From positions 1,426,001 through 1,490,000 of the forward strand of contig NZ_JAYGJQ010000002.1 in NCBI RefSeq assembly GCF_035013165.1: a DNA stretch of 64,000 bases, in the 5' to 3' direction. Made by a program: the position numbers and the translations under genes. Source of the DNA: Bacteriovorax sp. PP10 (lineage in GTDB: Bacteria; Bdellovibrionota; Bacteriovoracia; Bacteriovoracales; Bacteriovoracaceae). Under the pieces are notes generated by a model, which was not told where the DNA came from, did not search any database, and worked only from the letters and a program-made list of their open reading frames with translations. Shown here piece by piece: positions 61,048 through 64,000 of the stretch. Position 1 is the first letter of the stretch. Each line of letters opens with the position of its first letter.

Positions 61048-62310
61048 ATGAAATCAACGAGAGCTCTTGCACTAGGTTCTTTACTCGTATTTTCTTCAGC
61101 GCATGCTTATGACGTTGTTGAAAGATACAAAATTATCGACGATAAAATGAAAACGGAAGCGATGTTAAGACCTATCGGACATGATTTCTTCTTTGATGTG
61201 TCTGCGGCCATGAACAAAAACCTTACGGAAGTTATTGATGATGTTAGTAAGGCGTCTAAGTATCAGGGCGATGATAATGCTAAGTTAGCAGAGGCTAACC
61301 GCGTTCTAACAAAATACGATAAGACTGAGCAGACTGTAAAAATCAATCTTGGATTGGGATTTCCACTGCCATCTTTCTCGGCCTGGGACGTAAAATTCAA
61401 ACCAAATTTCAGAGCACTTGTGGATGTTGGAGCGAATATTGGTATTAGAAATCAAAAATTAACGAATCAAGACTTAATTGACCTATTCCGTGATCAAGTT
61501 CCAGCAGAACTTCAAAGCTTTATTTTAACTATTGATCTTGTAGCGAACGCTAATGCAGACTTAAAAACTTTATGTCTTGCTAAATTCCCGGACACAAACT
61601 CTGCTCCAAATATTTATTGTACAAGTTTAGAAGATGGGAAATATAAAATCCCGGATAATACAAATCCAACAATGACTCTTCTTGCAAAGGCAGACGCGAA
61701 AGTTGGTTTTTTTAACGACTATACTTACGGCGAACACTTCTTTGGTAACTTCAACCTATACGGAATGGGAAGGGCCGATCTTTACCAATTCGTAACTGGA
61801 ACTCAGATCGCTAAAGGGGATTCAATTGATTCTCCAAAAAAGATGAACACTGAAATGACTCTTCAAGCGGACTACCGTTTAGGGTACAGAAACACAAACT
61901 ACAGCATCTTCGGAAGTGTGGAAGAGTTAAAATTAACTAAGCTAAGCGACGCAAAAGAAGGCTCAAAAGAGCATACTTACGGATATGACCCTTTAATGAG
62001 ACTCCATGCAGACGCGACTTTTAGAGCAAACGCGTTCTCAATCCAGCCTTTCGTTGGTGTGCATAAGAGATCGGGATACGGTTTTGGGGATGGCGCATAC
62101 CTGGGGACAATGGTCGGAGCTTACGTGTGGGGAGACAGAATGGGGCTTCAACTACGCGGAATGGTCGATAAACAATACTTAACTATCAGCCCAAGAGTGA
62201 AATTATGGCTAATGCAGCTAGAATACTCGCTTAAAAAGCCACTTAAGGCCGAAGTTGACGATGTTAAGCTTACAGCTATCCATAGTTTAGATTTCCGCAT
62301 TTTCTTTTAA
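61048..62310 (+). CDS. predicted outer-membrane barrel protein
   Basis: A 420-residue protein with a signal peptide (cleavage after AHA) and many alternating strands (TLQADYRLGYRNTNYSIFGS, FSIQPFVGVHKRSGYGFG, GLQLRGMVD). It ends with the C-terminal Phe favoured by barrel assembly (FRIFF). A disulfide pair may be formed by two central cysteines. AGGAAG precedes the ATG. Divergent from the FHA-RDD gene. Family is not recognised. Confidence 0.72.
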   Translation: MKSTRALALGSLLVFSSAHAYDVVERYKIIDDKMKTEAMLRPIGHDFFFDVSAAMNKNLTEVIDDVSKASKYQGDDNAKLAEANRVLTKYDKTEQTVKINLGLGFPLPSFSAWDVKFKPNFRALVDVGANIGIRNQKLTNQDLIDLFRDQVPAELQSFILTIDLVANANADLKTLCLAKFPDTNSAPNIYCTSLEDGKYKIPDNTNPTMTLLAKADAKVGFFNDYTYGEHFFGNFNLYGMGRADLYQFVTGTQIAKGDSIDSPKKMNTEMTLQADYRLGYRNTNYSIFGSVEELKLTKLSDAKEGSKEHTYGYDPLMRLHADATFRANAFSIQPFVGVHKRSGYGFGDGAYLGTMVGAYVWGDRMGLQLRGMVDKQYLTISPRVKLWLMQLEYSLKKPLKAEVDDVKLTAIHSLDFRIFF

Positions 62311-62325
62311 TAGCATATCTCTCGT

Positions 62326-62361
62326 GGTAGGCTAGCAATAATTAATTATTACTAGCTTACC
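62326..62361. promoter_or_regulatory. 36-base dyad just before the helicase start
   Basis: Arms 62326-62343 and 62344-62361 pair over 18 positions with one C-A mismatch and one G-U, with no loop bases. The helicase ATG is 14 bases beyond. There is no T tract on the plus side. It could be an operator, an RNA cruciform/hairpin that controls ribosome access, or a weak terminator of the barrel gene. Confidence 0.6.
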
Positions 62362-62374
62362 TCATGAGACCACT

Positions 62375-63895
62375 ATGAACTTTGACAAAATCTTATCTCA
62401 CCCTTCAGTCCTTGCTTTTTTAGCAGAACAAAAAATTAAAGAAGCGACAACAATCCAATCTTTAGTTATTCCAGATTTCTTAACAGGTAAGTCTGTTAAC
62501 GTAATCGCTAAAACTGGTTCAGGAAAAACATACGCCTTCGCACTTCCGATTATGGAGCTTCTAAAAAACTCTGAAATGGATAGACCAGTAGGCGATCCTA
62601 AAAAACAATTCGGTAAACCACGTGCTGTTGTTCTTGCTCCAACAAGAGAGCTTGCACTTCAACTTCACAAAGTTTTCAAATCAATCGGCCACCATGTGAA
62701 ACTTCGCGTTCGTATGCTTGCTGGTGGTGAAGCAGCTAAGACTAACCATCTTCTAGCTCGCGACACTTTTGATATTCTTATCGCAACGCCAGGACGTTTA
62801 AGTTCAGCGCTTAGAAGAAAAGAGATCAATCTTAAAGAAACAAACTACATCATCATGGATGAAGCTGATCAGCTTTTAGAAATGGGATTTAGAAAAGACT
62901 TAGAAAACATCTACGGATCATGTGACGCTAGTTTAGTTCACGTTGGATTATTCTCAGCAACTCACTCAGAGTCTCTGGATGAATTCTGTAAAACTATTTT
63001 CAACGCTATTGATTTCGCAAGCTACAACAGCGAAGACAAAAACAAACTGACTCAAGCAGTTCGTACATACAACATCTACTTAAAAGACGAAGAAAAAATC
63101 CAAATGACTGAAGCCTTCATCAAAGGTCAGGCGAAAGGAAACGGAATTATCTTCGTTAACAAGCACGATACAGTTAACAGCTTATTTGCTGATTTACCTG
63201 CTAAGTTCCCTAAGATGAAGTTCCACGCTCTTCACGGAGAGATGGAAGCGAAAGCTCGTAAGAAAGCTTACGATTCATTCTTAAAAGAAGGTGGGATTTT
63301 AATTTCTACAGATATCACTGCTCGCGGAATGGATATTGATGACCTGGTTTGGGTTATGAACTTCGATCTACCGTTCGAAGCTGTGTATTACATCCACCGT
63401 TGTGGACGTGTTGGTAGAAGACAAACTGAAGGGTTTGCTTACAACCTTGTGACACCAAAAGACGTAAACATTATCGCAAGAATCAACGAAGCGATTAAAA
63501 ATCAAACGGCGATCAGATTAACTTCTTTTGATGAGAAGAAATTCTCTGCTGTAAAAGCAATCAAAGCAAAAACGATTGAAACGAAACTTGATAAAAAGAA
63601 AAAGCAGCTTGATACACTTAAAGAAAAAGTGAACCCAAGAAAGAAAACTGAAAGAAAAGGTGTTAAAGTTGTTAAGAGCACTTCGACTCCAAGATATAAG
63701 AGAGAAGAGCTTAAAGCTACTAAGAAGCCGACTCGTAATACAGACGGAAGAACAGATAAATCAGCTAAGCCTTACTCAAAAGGGAATGCTAAGCCAAACG
63801 CTAGAACAAACCCTAAATCAAACACGAACACTAAAAAGAGAGCACCTGATACTTTCAAGAGTGCTCCTAGACCAAAAAAGGCAACTAGAAGATAG
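62375..63895 (+). CDS. DEAD-box RNA helicase with basic tail
   Basis: A 506-residue ATP-dependent RNA helicase. Motifs in order are the Q motif (TTIQS, about 26-30), AKTGSGKT (about 45-52), APTRELALQ, ATPGR, DEAD (about 163), SAT, TDITARGMD and HRCGRVGRR. The last 110 residues are Lys/Arg/Asn/Thr-rich and disordered, as in RhlE- or CsdA-like helicases that bind rRNA. Members act in ribosome assembly or mRNA decay, often in the cold. The start lacks a strong ribosome site and lies beside a long dyad. Confidence 0.95.
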   Translation: MNFDKILSHPSVLAFLAEQKIKEATTIQSLVIPDFLTGKSVNVIAKTGSGKTYAFALPIMELLKNSEMDRPVGDPKKQFGKPRAVVLAPTRELALQLHKVFKSIGHHVKLRVRMLAGGEAAKTNHLLARDTFDILIATPGRLSSALRRKEINLKETNYIIMDEADQLLEMGFRKDLENIYGSCDASLVHVGLFSATHSESLDEFCKTIFNAIDFASYNSEDKNKLTQAVRTYNIYLKDEEKIQMTEAFIKGQAKGNGIIFVNKHDTVNSLFADLPAKFPKMKFHALHGEMEAKARKKAYDSFLKEGGILISTDITARGMDIDDLVWVMNFDLPFEAVYYIHRCGRVGRRQTEGFAYNLVTPKDVNIIARINEAIKNQTAIRLTSFDEKKFSAVKAIKAKTIETKLDKKKKQLDTLKEKVNPRKKTERKGVKVVKSTSTPRYKREELKATKKPTRNTDGRTDKSAKPYSKGNAKPNARTNPKSNTNTKKRAPDTFKSAPRPKKATRR

Positions 63896-63898
63896 TTT

Positions 63899-64000
63899 AT
63901 GGTTAAAGTTTTAATTCTTACTCTAAGTTTACTAATCACCCTGGGCTGCTCGAAAAAAGAAGTAGCTCCGGTGGTTTTATACACGCAGGAAGAATTCGAT
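63899..64000 (+). CDS. 5' end of a lipoprotein gene
   Basis: An ATG three bases after the helicase stop opens a frame that runs off the window. The first 34 residues show a lipoprotein signal (LITLGC, Cys17) followed by a short Lys/Glu linker and PVVLYTQEEF. That last segment is similar to the first strand of periplasmic solute-binding proteins, but is too short to name. Confidence 0.65.
   Translation, partial: MVKVLILTLSLLITLGCSKKEVAPVVLYTQEEFD

Noticed and set aside
1-64000. CRISPR arrays, tRNA or rRNA genes, insertion sequences
   Set aside because: Both strands and all gaps were read; no regularly spaced repeats, cloverleaf sequence with a CCA-type end, or transposase with terminal repeats was seen.

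Overview
The window reads as chromosomal DNA of a Gram-negative predatory bacterium of the Bdellovibrio/Bacteriovorax type (Bdellovibrionota, probably Bacteriovoracaceae). The grounds are an AT-rich genome with short intergenic gaps, many exported proteins and lipoproteins without close named relatives, a complete type II secretion operon, and a very large phage-tail-fibre-like surface lipoprotein of the kind described for predator adhesins. The taxonomic call is inference; no rRNA, tRNA, insertion sequence, prophage or CRISPR array is visible.

Layout. 1-2.6 kb: a beta-helix exported protein, a GNAT acetyltransferase and an exported protein of unknown role. 2.7-7.4 kb: a two-subunit type IIA topoisomerase (parE-like, parC-like), an IHF/HU protein with an acidic tail, and a MerR-type regulator. 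7.3-22.6 kb: one long leftward operon, gspC-D-E-F-G-H-I-J-K-L-M-N, followed by an isoprenyl diphosphate synthase (ispA-like). It starts from a recognisable promoter upstream of gspC, and many genes overlap by 1-26 bases. 22.8-31.2 kb: acyl-CoA dehydrogenase, a seven-repeat calcium-propeller lipoprotein, a papain-fold-like lipoprotein, two LysR regulators, a degenerate A-type Fe-S protein and an M61 peptidase. 31.2-44.5 kb: an exported HExxH protein, type III glutamine synthetase, a GFA-family protein, prolyl oligopeptidase, a METTL25-like methyltransferase, murD, aminopeptidase P, a matrixin with a C-terminal membrane anchor, an outer-membrane protein and serC.

44.6-52 kb: a 2115-residue lipoprotein fibre ending in an S74 intramolecular chaperone domain, followed by two very small genes and an L,D-transpeptidase. 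52-57.6 kb: a more AT-rich stretch of exported proteins of unknown function, one with three copies of a cysteine module. 57.9-64 kb: tgt, an FHA-RDD membrane protein, an outer-membrane barrel, a DEAD-box helicase and the start of another lipoprotein gene.

The common theme is the cell envelope and secreted enzymes. The type II system can export the several signal-peptide proteases found nearby, and the fibre lipoprotein is a candidate prey- or surface-binding adhesin. Regulatory signals readable by eye include sigma-70-like promoters, a LysR-type operator, two TATACT-N6-ATG starts that suggest leaderless mRNAs, UUCG-loop terminators, and a long dyad just before the helicase start codon. No single undescribed defence or mobile system is evident. 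The best candidates for new biology are the fibre locus, the Topo II-like gyrase pair, the cysteine-module cluster and several unannotatable micro-genes.
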